A stretch of 64,000 nucleotides of DNA from Croceivirga radicis (GTDB lineage: Bacteria; Bacteroidota; Bacteroidia; Flavobacteriales; Flavobacteriaceae), in NCBI RefSeq assembly GCF_002072105.2, contig NZ_MTBC01000012.1, forward strand, positions 1 to 64,000. The letters are read 5' to 3'. The translations under genes and the position numbers were made by a program. The notes under the pieces were generated by a model. The model saw only the letters and a list, made by a program, of their open reading frames with translations. It did no database searches and was not told the origin of the DNA. The first letter of the stretch is position 1; each line of letters opens with the position of its first letter. Below are positions 48,902 through 57,671 of this stretch, piece after piece.

Positions 48902-48923
48902 TTGTGTTTTTAACATAACATTG
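48892..48923 (+). promoter_or_regulatory. Promoter of birA, interlocked with the rsfS promoter
   Basis: TTTTG (48892-48896), 19 bases, then TAACATTG (48916-48923; one mismatch to TAnnTTTG), 22 bases before the birA ATG. Its -33 element lies in the -33 zone of the opposite promoter. Confidence 0.5.
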
Positions 48924-48945
48924 AAACATATTAGGACAACACAGT

Positions 48946-49677
48946 ATGCAATTAATCAAACTTGATGCCACTGCTTCTACAAATCTGTATTTAAAAGAGC
49001 TCTTGGTCAACGGATTTACGGCAGATTACACCGTGGTTTGGGCTAAAAACCAAACCAAAGGGAGAGGACAAATGGGCAACCAATGGCTTGTAGAGCCTGG
49101 TAAAAACTTAACGTTTAGTGTTTTAAGGTCTGGTTTGGCCTTGGCGCCTGAGGACTTTTTTTACCTAAACGCCATTGTTTCTTTGTCTATAGTAGACGTA
49201 TTGAAAAGCATGACAATTGTTCCTGTAACCGTAAAATGGCCAAACGACATTATGGCAGGGAATAAAAAAATCTGTGGGATTCTTACTGAAAATCAGTTTA
49301 AGGGACCTGTAATAGATAAATCAATTATGGGGATTGGTTTAAATGTAAACCAAACTAATTTTGGTGAAATGTCTAATGTTACCTCACTAAAAACCCTTGT
49401 TGGTACGGATTTTAACCTTGAAATAATTTTAGGAGAATTGATTAAAGCCGTAAAAAGAAGATTTCTAGAATATCCCAAAGAGAATTACTTAGCGCTTTTG
49501 AAAGTATACGAACAACAATTGTTTAGGATAAACAAGGTGTCTGCCTTTGAAGATGGGGAAGGGAAAATTAGTAATGCTATGATTCTTGGAGTTGCAAGAA
49601 GTGGAAAATTAAAACTCCTTAAAGAAGATGAATCCGAAATTCAAATAGCGTTTAAGGAGCTTAGATTACTTTATTGA
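48946..49677 (+). CDS. birA: Biotin--[acetyl-CoA-carboxylase] ligase
   Basis: The 243-residue enzyme activates biotin as biotinyl-AMP and attaches it to the carboxylase carrier domain. GRGQMGNQW is the biotinyl-AMP loop and TVKWPNDI carries the catalytic Lys. There is no N-terminal DNA-binding domain, so it is not a repressor. The C-terminus overlaps the convergent SRPBCC gene by 7 bases. Confidence 0.95.
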   Translation: MQLIKLDATASTNLYLKELLVNGFTADYTVVWAKNQTKGRGQMGNQWLVEPGKNLTFSVLRSGLALAPEDFFYLNAIVSLSIVDVLKSMTIVPVTVKWPNDIMAGNKKICGILTENQFKGPVIDKSIMGIGLNVNQTNFGEMSNVTSLKTLVGTDFNLEIILGELIKAVKRRFLEYPKENYLALLKVYEQQLFRINKVSAFEDGEGKISNAMILGVARSGKLKLLKEDESEIQIAFKELRLLY

Positions 49678-50069
49678 CCTATTTTTTCAAGATTATCTGT
49701 CAAGGTTTGCATAAAATTACTGATAGGCTTTTTAATCATCATAGCCATCATAGCGTTAAATTCTCCTTCAAAGCTTAAACCAACTTCGCTAGTATTTGCC
49801 GCAGGTTCTGCTATAACTGCTGTAAGGGTAAACGGAAGCTTATCACTTGCAGCTCCCAGTACTACTTTTGAATTAGGTGTTTTTTCTTTAAGCCTTAAAA
49901 TAATTTCTGGCATTCCCTTAAGGGCAAATTTGAAGGTTTGGTCATCCAAAACCTCAAATTTATCTATATTATCTGGCATTAAAACTTTAAAATTTTTAAC
50001 GTCAGAAAGAAATTCAAAAACAGTTTTATTGTCTTGATTTACGGTTTTCTTGGGTGTCTCTATATGCAT
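49671..50069 (-). CDS. SRPBCC/START-fold small protein
   Basis: The 132-residue protein has a predicted helix-grip (Bet v1-like) fold: TVFEFLSDVKNFKVLMPDNIDKFEV at the start and a long C-terminal helix (NFMQTLTDNLEKIG). It may bind a hydrophobic ligand, but none is known. It follows pyrE by one base, a constant flavobacterial neighbourhood. Confidence 0.82.
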   Translation of the reverse strand: MHIETPKKTVNQDNKTVFEFLSDVKNFKVLMPDNIDKFEVLDDQTFKFALKGMPEIILRLKEKTPNSKVVLGAASDKLPFTLTAVIAEPAANTSEVGLSFEGEFNAMMAMMIKKPISNFMQTLTDNLEKIGQ

Positions 50070-50070
50070 T

Positions 50071-50715
50071 TTATTCAGTTTTCCATTCAGCTGGGTTCTC
50101 CCGCCACTGCAATAATGTTTGTAGTTGTTCTTCTTTTATATAATGTGTATCAGAAGCTTGCTCTATAAGGTGTGCGTAATCACTCAACGTATGCAGCTCT
50201 AATCCGCTTTCAGAGAAATTTTCAGCGGCGGCACTAAAGCCATATGAAAAAATGGCAACCATTCCTTTAACTTCCGCTTTTGCTTCTTTTAATGCTTTTA
50301 CTGCATTTAGGCTACTTTTACCGGTACTGATTAAATCTTCTATAACTACAACCGTTTGTCCTGGGTTAAGCTGCCCTTCTATTTGGTTTTGCCTACCATG
50401 GGATTTTGGTTCTGGCCTAACATAAATAAAAGGCAGGCCCAATGCCTCTGCTACCAATATACCAACGCCAATGGCGCCAGTGGCAACCCCAGCAATAACA
50501 TCTGGTTTACCGTAAAGTTTCTCTACTTGTTTAGCCAATTCTTCACGCACATAATTGCGTATTTTTGGGTAAGACAAGATTATTCTATTGTCACAATAGA
50601 TAGGAGATTTCCAGCCAGAAGCCCACGTAAAAGGATTTTCTGGGCTCAATTTAATTGCATTAATTTGCAGCAACAATTCTGCCGTTTTCTTGGCACTATT
50701 TTTATCCAAAATCAT
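50071..50715 (-). CDS. pyrE: Orotate phosphoribosyltransferase
   Basis: The 214-residue enzyme makes OMP from orotate and PRPP in pyrimidine synthesis. The PRPP motif VVVIEDLISTGKSS and the flexible loop KSHGRQNQIEG are intact, and WASGWKSPIYCDNR is typical of the N-terminus. The start is 7 bases from the divergent NUDIX start. A full -7 box overlaps that gene's ATG. Confidence 0.96.
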   Translation of the reverse strand: MILDKNSAKKTAELLLQINAIKLSPENPFTWASGWKSPIYCDNRIILSYPKIRNYVREELAKQVEKLYGKPDVIAGVATGAIGVGILVAEALGLPFIYVRPEPKSHGRQNQIEGQLNPGQTVVVIEDLISTGKSSLNAVKALKEAKAEVKGMVAIFSYGFSAAAENFSESGLELHTLSDYAHLIEQASDTHYIKEEQLQTLLQWRENPAEWKTE

Positions 50716-50719
50716 AGAG

Positions 50720-50727
50720 CAAATGTA
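50720..50727 (-). promoter_or_regulatory. Candidate -7 box (TACATTTG) of pyrE, on top of the NUDIX start codon
   Basis: TACATTTG on the minus strand matches the consensus and ends only 4 bases before the pyrE ATG. A TTTC stands 18 bases upstream. If used, the transcript would be leaderless or nearly so. Confidence 0.4.
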
Positions 50728-51325
50728 TAAAGTTTTTGTAAATGAGAAACCTCTTTATCTAACAAATAAAAGGCCTCTAGTGCAAGAAAACGTTTATGAT
50801 ATTGAAGAAATCAATTTAAAAAATGTACTAGATGGGTTTTTTCAAAAAAATAGCTCTGGAGCTTTCCTTTTTGATCCCAAGGGAGACGTGTTGAATACAT
50901 TTGCTAAAGATGTTCCTATTGTTTTAGCAGCGGGTGGTGTGGTCAAAAACGCCAAAAACAAGGTTTTGTTTATAAAACGAAATAAGAAATGGGATTTGCC
51001 AAAGGGTAAATTGGATAAAGGCGAAACCATTGAAGCTGCTGCAATTAGGGAGGTTGAAGAAGAAACTGGTATTAGCGGTCTTGAGTTGGGTGATTTTCTT
51101 CAGATAACCTATCACGTTTTCGTAAGAAAAGGTAAATACAAGCTCAAAGTTGTCTATTGGTATGCTATGTACTCTTCTTTTGATGGTAAACTAGTGCCAC
51201 AGCAAGAAGAGGGTATTACTAAAGTTAAATGGAAAGGAGTTCAAAAAGGCAAAAAAGCACTTAAGAACACCTATGAAAATATCAAATTGTTATTTGAGGA
51301 AAACTCAATATACGAGACCCTCTAG
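50723..51325 (+). CDS. NUDIX hydrolase
   Basis: The 200-residue protein has a complete Nudix box at 95-117 (GKLDKGE...REVEEETGI). A 60-residue N-terminal extension precedes it. Such enzymes hydrolyse nucleoside diphosphates linked to another group; the substrate is unknown. An ATG at 50690 lies within pyrE, so the ATG at 50723 is chosen. A TATTTTTA box at 50697-50704 may be its promoter. The last 21 bases overlap the convergent M14 peptidase gene. Confidence 0.9.
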   Translation: MYKVFVNEKPLYLTNKRPLVQENVYDIEEINLKNVLDGFFQKNSSGAFLFDPKGDVLNTFAKDVPIVLAAGGVVKNAKNKVLFIKRNKKWDLPKGKLDKGETIEAAAIREVEEETGISGLELGDFLQITYHVFVRKGKYKLKVVYWYAMYSSFDGKLVPQQEEGITKVKWKGVQKGKKALKNTYENIKLLFEENSIYETL

Positions 51326-53086
51326 ACTATATAGGTTGTTGGTAATCCTAACTATTGGATACCTTAAATGAGCCTTCTCATAATATGTAGACCTTTTAAA
51401 GATAAAATCCAATTGTGCGTACCAATTTGAAGCAAAGATGGTATCCGTAGCCTTTTTTTGTTCAAATCCCTGTTTTAGCAAACTATCCTTTTCAAAAATC
51501 TCCAATGCCGTATCTTCAAAAACATAGGGGGAAAACCCTTCTTTTTGTTGTAAAACGGTGTCAAAGAAATTCCAATTAAAAAAGGAATCAACCGCTATGG
51601 GTTCTAGGGTTTCAACCAAATACCTAAATGCATCTTGTTTAGTGGCAATTAAAAAATCTCCTTTTTTAGCTGTTATGGTATCCACTATAGTAGATACACG
51701 GGTATTGTAATGCGGGTAATGCCCTTCGTAAGCCGTACCGTAAGTTTTGTAGTCTTCTATCCGGTAGGTCTCAACAGTTAAGGTGGTATCTTTTTTTATC
51801 TCTTTTAGCTGTACATTGTTTTGTTTTAATCTTTGCAAAACTTCCGTGTAGCTCTTTGGTAAAATATATGCATCTGGTACACTTATGGTATCTTTTGGTA
51901 TGTAATTGTTCTGGTATTTAACAGAATATGTCTCTGGTTTTGAACGGTCATATTTTAATCTATTCTTACCGGTAATTGCACTTACAATTGTATCTGCTTT
52001 ATAACCTTTAAACTGTAATGCACTAGTTTTTGTGGTATCTACCGTCCAATTTAAAAAGTATGTTTTCTGTTCAATTTGGCTTTTAAAGGTTTCAGCTTTT
52101 AATTTTTTAATTTTTTCGTAGTCTTTATCGGTAATAGAAATTAATTGCTCCATTAAGGCATAAGTACCTTCTACCCGTTTTTTATAGGGCTTTAGCATAT
52201 GGGTTTCTACCATTAGTCCTAAAGTGTTCCAAAGGGTGGTATAACCAGTAGAGTATCTGGGATTATCTAAAAATTGGCTAAAACCGGTTTCTGGTGGTCT
52301 ATTAAATACATTTACATAAGGGGTAATGTCCCAATTTTTGTGCTGCAAACTGTCTTCCAATTGGGTTTTTAGTTCCGTTTCTAAATACATGCCAAGTTCA
52401 TTCCCCAATTTATTATGCTGTGTAAATAAATGTGTTAAAGTGTATTGGTAATCTGCACCATTACTTACATGATTGTCTACAAAAACATCTGGTTTTACCA
52501 TGTGAAAAATACTAGCGAAAGTTGCAGCATTTTTCGTGTCCATTTTTATGAAATCCCTATTCAAATCATAATTTAAGGCATTGCCTCTAAAACCGTAGCT
52601 TAGTGGGCCGTTTTGGTTGGCTCTGGAGTGTGAGTTTCTATTATGCATTCCGCCAACATTGTAAACAGGAATGGCGGTAATAACCGTATTTTTGGGCGCT
52701 TTTAATTTCCCTATTGCTAAATCCCTAAAAAGCATCATTGTAGCGTCTATGCCATCACTTTCGCCTGGATGGATACCATTATTTATAAGAAGAATGGCCT
52801 TGTCTTCCCTTATTTTTCCAAAATTAAAATTGGCATCTGGGTTAAAGGTGACTAGATGTAAAGGTAGCCCGTAATCTGTAGTTCCAATGTTTTGTACATT
52901 GATTTCTGAGTAATCTTTTGCTAACCTTAGATAATAAGAAATTGTTTCTTCATAAGTAGCTGTTTCTAAACCGTTACTTAATTCAAACTTTGTGGAAAAG
53001 TTTAATTTTTCTTTCTCCGGGTCTTTTTTACAACTGACTAGAAATAAAGAAGATAAAAATACACCTAAAAGTACCTTAGATTTCAT
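51305..53086 (-). CDS. M14-family zinc carboxypeptidase lipoprotein
   Basis: The 593-residue protein has a lipoprotein signal with Cys19 (LFLVSC). The M14 zinc site is His106/Glu109 in HPGE and His206 in DNHVSNG; NRDF and a later ETH lie in the active-site region. The second half (about 330-593) has no clear domain. It would trim peptides at the cell envelope. It is a single gene, convergent with the NUDIX gene. Confidence 0.88.
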   Translation of the reverse strand: MKSKVLLGVFLSSLFLVSCKKDPEKEKLNFSTKFELSNGLETATYEETISYYLRLAKDYSEINVQNIGTTDYGLPLHLVTFNPDANFNFGKIREDKAILLINNGIHPGESDGIDATMMLFRDLAIGKLKAPKNTVITAIPVYNVGGMHNRNSHSRANQNGPLSYGFRGNALNYDLNRDFIKMDTKNAATFASIFHMVKPDVFVDNHVSNGADYQYTLTHLFTQHNKLGNELGMYLETELKTQLEDSLQHKNWDITPYVNVFNRPPETGFSQFLDNPRYSTGYTTLWNTLGLMVETHMLKPYKKRVEGTYALMEQLISITDKDYEKIKKLKAETFKSQIEQKTYFLNWTVDTTKTSALQFKGYKADTIVSAITGKNRLKYDRSKPETYSVKYQNNYIPKDTISVPDAYILPKSYTEVLQRLKQNNVQLKEIKKDTTLTVETYRIEDYKTYGTAYEGHYPHYNTRVSTIVDTITAKKGDFLIATKQDAFRYLVETLEPIAVDSFFNWNFFDTVLQQKEGFSPYVFEDTALEIFEKDSLLKQGFEQKKATDTIFASNWYAQLDFIFKRSTYYEKAHLRYPIVRITNNLYSLEGLVY

Positions 53087-53128
53087 AGAAGCCTCATAAA
53101 ATGAAGCTGTAAATGTAAGTAATAATAG

Positions 53129-53539
53129 TTAGGATGCCATTTCTAGTACAGCCAAATCGTTGATGTCTAGTTTATGTATTGGTTTGGTTAAATAGTCTAT
53201 TTGATGCACAGATTGTTTAGCGTATGCTTGCCATTTGTTGCGATCGGCAATATCTATTGAAGAAGTAATGATTTTTATATTGATTTTTTGGGTAATGGGC
53301 AATTCCAAAAAATTTTCCAAAAACGTCCAACCGTCCATAATGGGCATGTTAATATCCAAGAATATTAAAGAAGGTAGGGGCCTACCATCCTTTATGCGGC
53401 TCTTAATGGCATCCAGAGCAACAGACCCATTACAGAAATCTGTAGGTTTAATCTCTTTAGAAATACGTTCTAATATCTTTTTTAAGCCAAATACAGTGAT
53501 TAAATCGTCGTCTATAATGAAAACGGAATTATTTTTCAT
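53129..53539 (-). CDS. Stand-alone response regulator receiver
   Basis: The 136-residue receiver has DDD (10-12), a phospho-acceptor Asp in FLDINMPIMDG, a switch TSS and a Lys in LTKPIHK. No output domain is present. It resembles Rcp1-type receivers that pair with PAS/phytochrome-like kinases. It overlaps the kinase gene by 11 bases, so it is the kinase's direct partner. Confidence 0.9.
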   Translation of the reverse strand: MKNNSVFIIDDDLITVFGLKKILERISKEIKPTDFCNGSVALDAIKSRIKDGRPLPSLIFLDINMPIMDGWTFLENFLELPITQKINIKIITSSIDIADRNKWQAYAKQSVHQIDYLTKPIHKLDINDLAVLEMAS

Positions 53540-55385
53540 GTCCTATTATTATACTAAATGTTGAACCCTTGTTTACTTTGCTTTTTACCTCTAGTTTGGC
53601 ACCCATTGCTTCTGCTTGGTTTCTAGCAATAAATAATCCAATACCTTTTGCTTCGGCATTGTTATGGAATGTTTTATACATGCCAAATAATTTGTCTTTA
53701 TGTTGATTTAAATTTAAACCTAGACCGTTATCTTCTACATGAATAACTATTTTTCCATTTTCCCTAGTGGTATAAACTCTTATTTGTGGCGTAGTATTTG
53801 GTCGTCTGTATTTTATGGCGTTACTAATAAATTGAATTAGAATGTTTTCTAAATAAATGGGTACTGTTTTTAGGTAAAGGTTTTCGGAAACCTGATTGTT
53901 TAATCTGGCCTGGGATAAATCTAGTTGGTCTTTAAGATGGGTGGCAGCTTTGTTGGTTAAATCGTGCAGATTAACAATTTCCCTATCAAGTTTTAATTGT
54001 TGGTTAATAACCAAAACCTGATTTAAATGCTCTAAAGTCTCAGCCAGATCGGAAGCTGATTCTCCCAACATACCCAATAGATTCTTCGTTTCTATAGGGT
54101 CTTCTTCCATATTTAGGAAATTTAAGAGCATGGTTATGTTTGCTGAGTGCGAACGTATATTGTGGGAAACGATATGGGCAAAATCTATAAGCTTGTTATT
54201 TTGAACAGTAGTTACTTGTATTAGCTGTTTTAACTCTCTTTCTTTTTGAATAACATCTGATATATCTAAACTAATACCAATGATGCCCTTGATTTCTCCC
54301 TTAATATTTTCAAAGGGAATTTTTGAAGTTAAAAGAGCTAATTCTTTGCCGCTTTTTAATTTTGTAATGGTTCGCTTACCTAATATAGGAACACCGGTGC
54401 TTAGGACCCTTAAATCTTCCTCTCTAAAGGTTTTTGCAATTTCCGCATCAAAAAGTTCAAAGTCATTTTTACCTATAATCTCTTGTTTAGGTAATCCAAT
54501 AAATTCCTCTTCCTGTTTATTAACAAGAATCTTTCTCGATTCGGTATCTTTTATAAAAACACTGGCTGGTAAACTATCTATTAATGTATTAAGAAGGTTT
54601 TCATTCTCTTCTATGGTTACTTTAGAATTAACCTGTTCCGTGATATCTTGTAAGGTGCCTACTAATTTTATTATTTTACCATGGCTATATATTGGGCGGC
54701 ATGCTACATTTAAATGTTTTTTATTTCCTTTTGCAGATATAATCCTAAGTTTTTCGTGCCAGGTAATACCAATTTCAGAGCTATTTCTAAATAGCATCTT
54801 TACTATTTCTTTTTCTTTACTATTTCTGTAGAACTCTAGAGTATTTTTTACGGTTGGCTCAAACTCTGGCCCTACTTCAAATATTTCCTTCGCTGTTTGT
54901 GACCAACTTATGGCGTAATTATCTATATCAAATTCCCAAAAACCTACTTTAGATATTTCAGATTGCAAGTTTAATAAGTTGTCTAGCTTATCGTACTTTA
55001 TATCGTTTAATGTCTTTTGGGTAACATCATCTACTTTATGTATAGTGCCAATAGTATTCTGATTTTCGTCAAACCATGGGGAAAAACTCCATTTGAAAAA
55101 GCTGTTATTAGGTCCTCTAGTAATACCTTGTTTACTTATACCGGATAAACCTTCCGCAACCACTTGTTTCCAATCATTATCCGCGTATTGTTTAAGTAAG
55201 GAACAAATAGATTGCCCATTAATATTATCAAATTGGAATCCGTGGTACCTGACCCATTCATCGGTTGCCTCTACTAATTTGCCTTGACTATTAATTAATG
55301 CCATAGACAGAGGTAAACTCTTAATGGAGTATGTGTTTATGCTACCTTTAGTGTTCAATATGTTGGGATTTGCATTCAAATACAC
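53529..55385 (-). CDS. Multi-PAS cytoplasmic histidine kinase
   Basis: The 618-residue protein has no transmembrane segment. Three PAS domains (about 25-130, 135-255, 260-380; the third begins NLLNTLIDSLPASVFIKDTES) are followed by a kinase core with phospho-acceptor His in VSHNIRSHSANI. This is an HWE/HisKA_2-like box rather than HELRTP. The HATPase has FISNAIKYR, VEDNGLGL and GIGLFIARNQ. The start appears to be GTG (55385) and the true N-terminus is uncertain. The signal sensed is unknown. Confidence 0.88.
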   Translation of the reverse strand: MYLNANPNILNTKGSINTYSIKSLPLSMALINSQGKLVEATDEWVRYHGFQFDNINGQSICSLLKQYADNDWKQVVAEGLSGISKQGITRGPNNSFFKWSFSPWFDENQNTIGTIHKVDDVTQKTLNDIKYDKLDNLLNLQSEISKVGFWEFDIDNYAISWSQTAKEIFEVGPEFEPTVKNTLEFYRNSKEKEIVKMLFRNSSEIGITWHEKLRIISAKGNKKHLNVACRPIYSHGKIIKLVGTLQDITEQVNSKVTIEENENLLNTLIDSLPASVFIKDTESRKILVNKQEEEFIGLPKQEIIGKNDFELFDAEIAKTFREEDLRVLSTGVPILGKRTITKLKSGKELALLTSKIPFENIKGEIKGIIGISLDISDVIQKERELKQLIQVTTVQNNKLIDFAHIVSHNIRSHSANITMLLNFLNMEEDPIETKNLLGMLGESASDLAETLEHLNQVLVINQQLKLDREIVNLHDLTNKAATHLKDQLDLSQARLNNQVSENLYLKTVPIYLENILIQFISNAIKYRRPNTTPQIRVYTTRENGKIVIHVEDNGLGLNLNQHKDKLFGMYKTFHNNAEAKGIGLFIARNQAEAMGAKLEVKSKVNKGSTFSIIIGHEK

Positions 55386-55524
55386 AGGAAATTTCCTACA
55401 ATTATATAAAGTTATTACTTAATAGCTTTTTAATTGTTGTGTATATGCAAAAAAACGATGTTTCTTGTTCTTCTTTGTTTTTTTTGCCCTGAAAAAGCGT
55501 TAATTATGGTTGAATAGCAGTTAG

Positions 55525-55989
55525 TTATAGATTACCGGTATATTTTACGGTATCTGGAACTAAACCAGAATAGTCTCCACCATTACGTATTACATCTCTA
55601 ACAATAGAACTGCTAATGTAAGACTTGCCAGATGAGGTTAATAAGAATACGGTTTCAATTTCGGATAGTTTTCTATTGGTATGGGCAATTGCTTTTTCAA
55701 ATTCAAAATCTGCAGGATTTCTAAGTCCTCTTAAAATAAAACTAGCATCTATTTCTTTACAAAAATCTACGGTTAAGCCTTGGTAGGTTAGTACTTTAAT
55801 ACGGGGTTCGTCCTTAAAGGCTTCTAAAATAAATTGTTGGCGTTCTTCTAAAGAGAACATGTATTTTTTCTGTGCATTTATACCAATAGCAATTATCAAT
55901 TCATCAAAAAGTGTAATACCTCTTTGTATAATATCATAATGGCCTAAGGTAAGTGGGTCAAAAGAACCTGGAAATATTGCGCGTCTCAT
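55525..55989 (-). CDS. coaD: Phosphopantetheine adenylyltransferase
   Basis: The 154-residue enzyme transfers AMP to 4'-phosphopantetheine in CoA synthesis. GSFDPLTLGHYDII carries the nucleotidyltransferase TxGH motif and ISSSIVRD the ATP-binding ISS motif. Length is normal. It follows ddl by 34 bases. Confidence 0.97.
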   Translation of the reverse strand: MRRAIFPGSFDPLTLGHYDIIQRGITLFDELIIAIGINAQKKYMFSLEERQQFILEAFKDEPRIKVLTYQGLTVDFCKEIDASFILRGLRNPADFEFEKAIAHTNRKLSEIETVFLLTSSGKSYISSSIVRDVIRNGGDYSGLVPDTVKYTGNL

Positions 55990-56023
55990 TTAGTTAAATT
56001 GCTGTTTGGTTAAATTTAAGGGT

Positions 56024-57004
56024 TTATTTATTCAATAGCGCATCTTCTATTGCGCTACCAAATAATTCTTCTAAACTAATACCTGCTACCTTTGCTTGTT
56101 GGGGTAGTATGCTTTCTTCCGTAAGACCAGGGGTAGTATTTACTTCAAGTAGATGGGGTATGTTGTTTACAAAAATAAATTCGCTCCTGGTATACCCTTT
56201 TAATTTTAAAACTTTATAGATTTTAAGTGCTAACTCACTTACCGTTTTGTGTTGTTCTTCAGTTAGTCTAGCGGGCGTAATTTCTTGTGATTTTCCCTGA
56301 TACTTCGCTTCATAATCAAAAAAGTCATTGTCAGATACTATTTCTGTTATGGGCAAGACCCTAACTTCCCCTTGGTAGGTAATAACACCAACGGAAACTT
56401 CTGTTCCGTCTAAGAACGATTCAATTATTACTTCATCATCTTCTTGTAATGCATTTTCTATTGCTTGGGGTAATTCTTTTGCTTTATAAACTTTAGAGAT
56501 ACCATAGCTACTCCCGGCTTTGTTGGCTTTTACAAAACAAGGTAGGCCTACAACATCAAGAATTTTTGATGTATTTATCTCATCCCCTTTGTTGTACGGT
56601 AGAGAGGTTGCACAAGGTATGCCATAGGGTTTTAGGGTACTTAAAAGGTCTCTTTTATTAAATGTCAAAGCTGCTTGGTAGTAATTACAGGCCGTTTGAG
56701 GTATACCAATTAATTCTAGGTAAGCTTGTAAAAGACCATCTTCGCCTGGTGTTCCATGTATGGCATTGAATACGCAATCAAAATGTAATGGCCTATTGTT
56801 TATAGTCAAGGAAAAATCAGCCTTGTTGATTTCACTTTCATTACCAAGCTCATCTAGGTAATACCATTTATTTTTGGTTATCAATACCGGGTAAACATTG
56901 TATTTCTCTTTACTTAAGAATTTGGTAACCACTGAGCCACTCTTTTTTGAAATTTCCTTTTCACTAGAGTAACCTCCCATTACAATGGCTATGTTCTTTT
57001 TCAT
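56024..57004 (-). CDS. ddl: D-alanine--D-alanine ligase
   Basis: The 326-residue ATP-grasp enzyme makes D-Ala-D-Ala for peptidoglycan. The N-terminus is MGGYSSEKEIS, with VKANKAGSSYGI (ATP site) and EVNTTPGLTEESILP (metal and substrate). Length is normal. It is the first gene of ddl-coaD, divergent from the PASTA gene across 76 bases. Confidence 0.96.
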   Translation of the reverse strand: MKKNIAIVMGGYSSEKEISKKSGSVVTKFLSKEKYNVYPVLITKNKWYYLDELGNESEINKADFSLTINNRPLHFDCVFNAIHGTPGEDGLLQAYLELIGIPQTACNYYQAALTFNKRDLLSTLKPYGIPCATSLPYNKGDEINTSKILDVVGLPCFVKANKAGSSYGISKVYKAKELPQAIENALQEDDEVIIESFLDGTEVSVGVITYQGEVRVLPITEIVSDNDFFDYEAKYQGKSQEITPARLTEEQHKTVSELALKIYKVLKLKGYTRSEFIFVNNIPHLLEVNTTPGLTEESILPQQAKVAGISLEELFGSAIEDALLNK

Positions 57005-57055
57005 TCTTCACTATTAATGTAAAGCCAAAGTAAATAAAAAAACAGGGCGTTTTTC

Positions 57056-57063
57056 TATATTTG
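57056..57063 (+). promoter_or_regulatory. Candidate -7 box (TATATTTG) for the PASTA-rluD pair
   Basis: A full TAnnTTTG match lies 17 bases before the ATG at 57081; the -33 region is A-rich without TTTG. Confidence 0.35.
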
Positions 57064-57080
57064 CCCGTAAACAATTTCCG

Positions 57081-57671
57081 ATGAAGGATTTTTTAAGCTT
57101 TCTTAAAAGCAAGACATTTTTAATACAATTGGCCATTGCCGCCATATTGATCGTACTTTTGGTGTTCTTAACCTTGGGATGGTTAAAAAGTACTACCAAT
57201 CATGGAGAGTTTGTAGAGGTTCCAGATTTTTCTAAAATGTCTGTAATGGAAATGAGAAAAACTGCAGAAGATACGGGGCTGCGTTATGAGGTATTAGATT
57301 CTACGGACTATAATCCGGAATATCCTCGGTTTTCTATATTAGAGCAAAACCCGCCCGCGGGTTCTAAGGTTAAACAAGACAGAAAAATTTACTTTACCGT
57401 AAACCCATCTGGATACAAGAAAGTTTCTGTTCCGCAAATTATACAGGTTACCAGAAGAAACGCTAGCTCCATGTTGCGTGCCGTTGGTCTGGATGTGGAA
57501 CGGGTTACTTATGTAGACGAAATTGGAAAGGATATGGTTTATCGAATCAAATACAAAGGAAAAGATATAAGCCCAGGTGAAAGATTACCAAAAACCTCCA
57601 AAGTAGAATTAATTTGTGGTAACGGGACCGTACCACAAGAAGCTATAATAAAATCTGAATCTTCTCAATAA
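57081..57671 (+). CDS. PASTA-domain membrane protein
   Basis: The 196-residue protein has one N-terminal membrane helix (about 10-34) and two periplasmic PASTA domains (about 45-112 and 115-185; EVPDFSKMSVMEMRKTAEDTGL, ILEQNPPAGSKV, SVPQIIQVTRRNASSMLRAVGL). PASTA domains bind muropeptides or beta-lactam-like groups. No kinase domain is attached. It overlaps the rluD-like gene by one base and faces ddl, a cell-wall context. Confidence 0.9.
   Translation: MKDFLSFLKSKTFLIQLAIAAILIVLLVFLTLGWLKSTTNHGEFVEVPDFSKMSVMEMRKTAEDTGLRYEVLDSTDYNPEYPRFSILEQNPPAGSKVKQDRKIYFTVNPSGYKKVSVPQIIQVTRRNASSMLRAVGLDVERVTYVDEIGKDMVYRIKYKGKDISPGERLPKTSKVELICGNGTVPQEAIIKSESSQ

Noticed and set aside
50690-50723. NUDIX start at 50690
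   Set aside because: It would overlap pyrE coding sequence divergently; the family-like N-terminus begins at the ATG at 50723.
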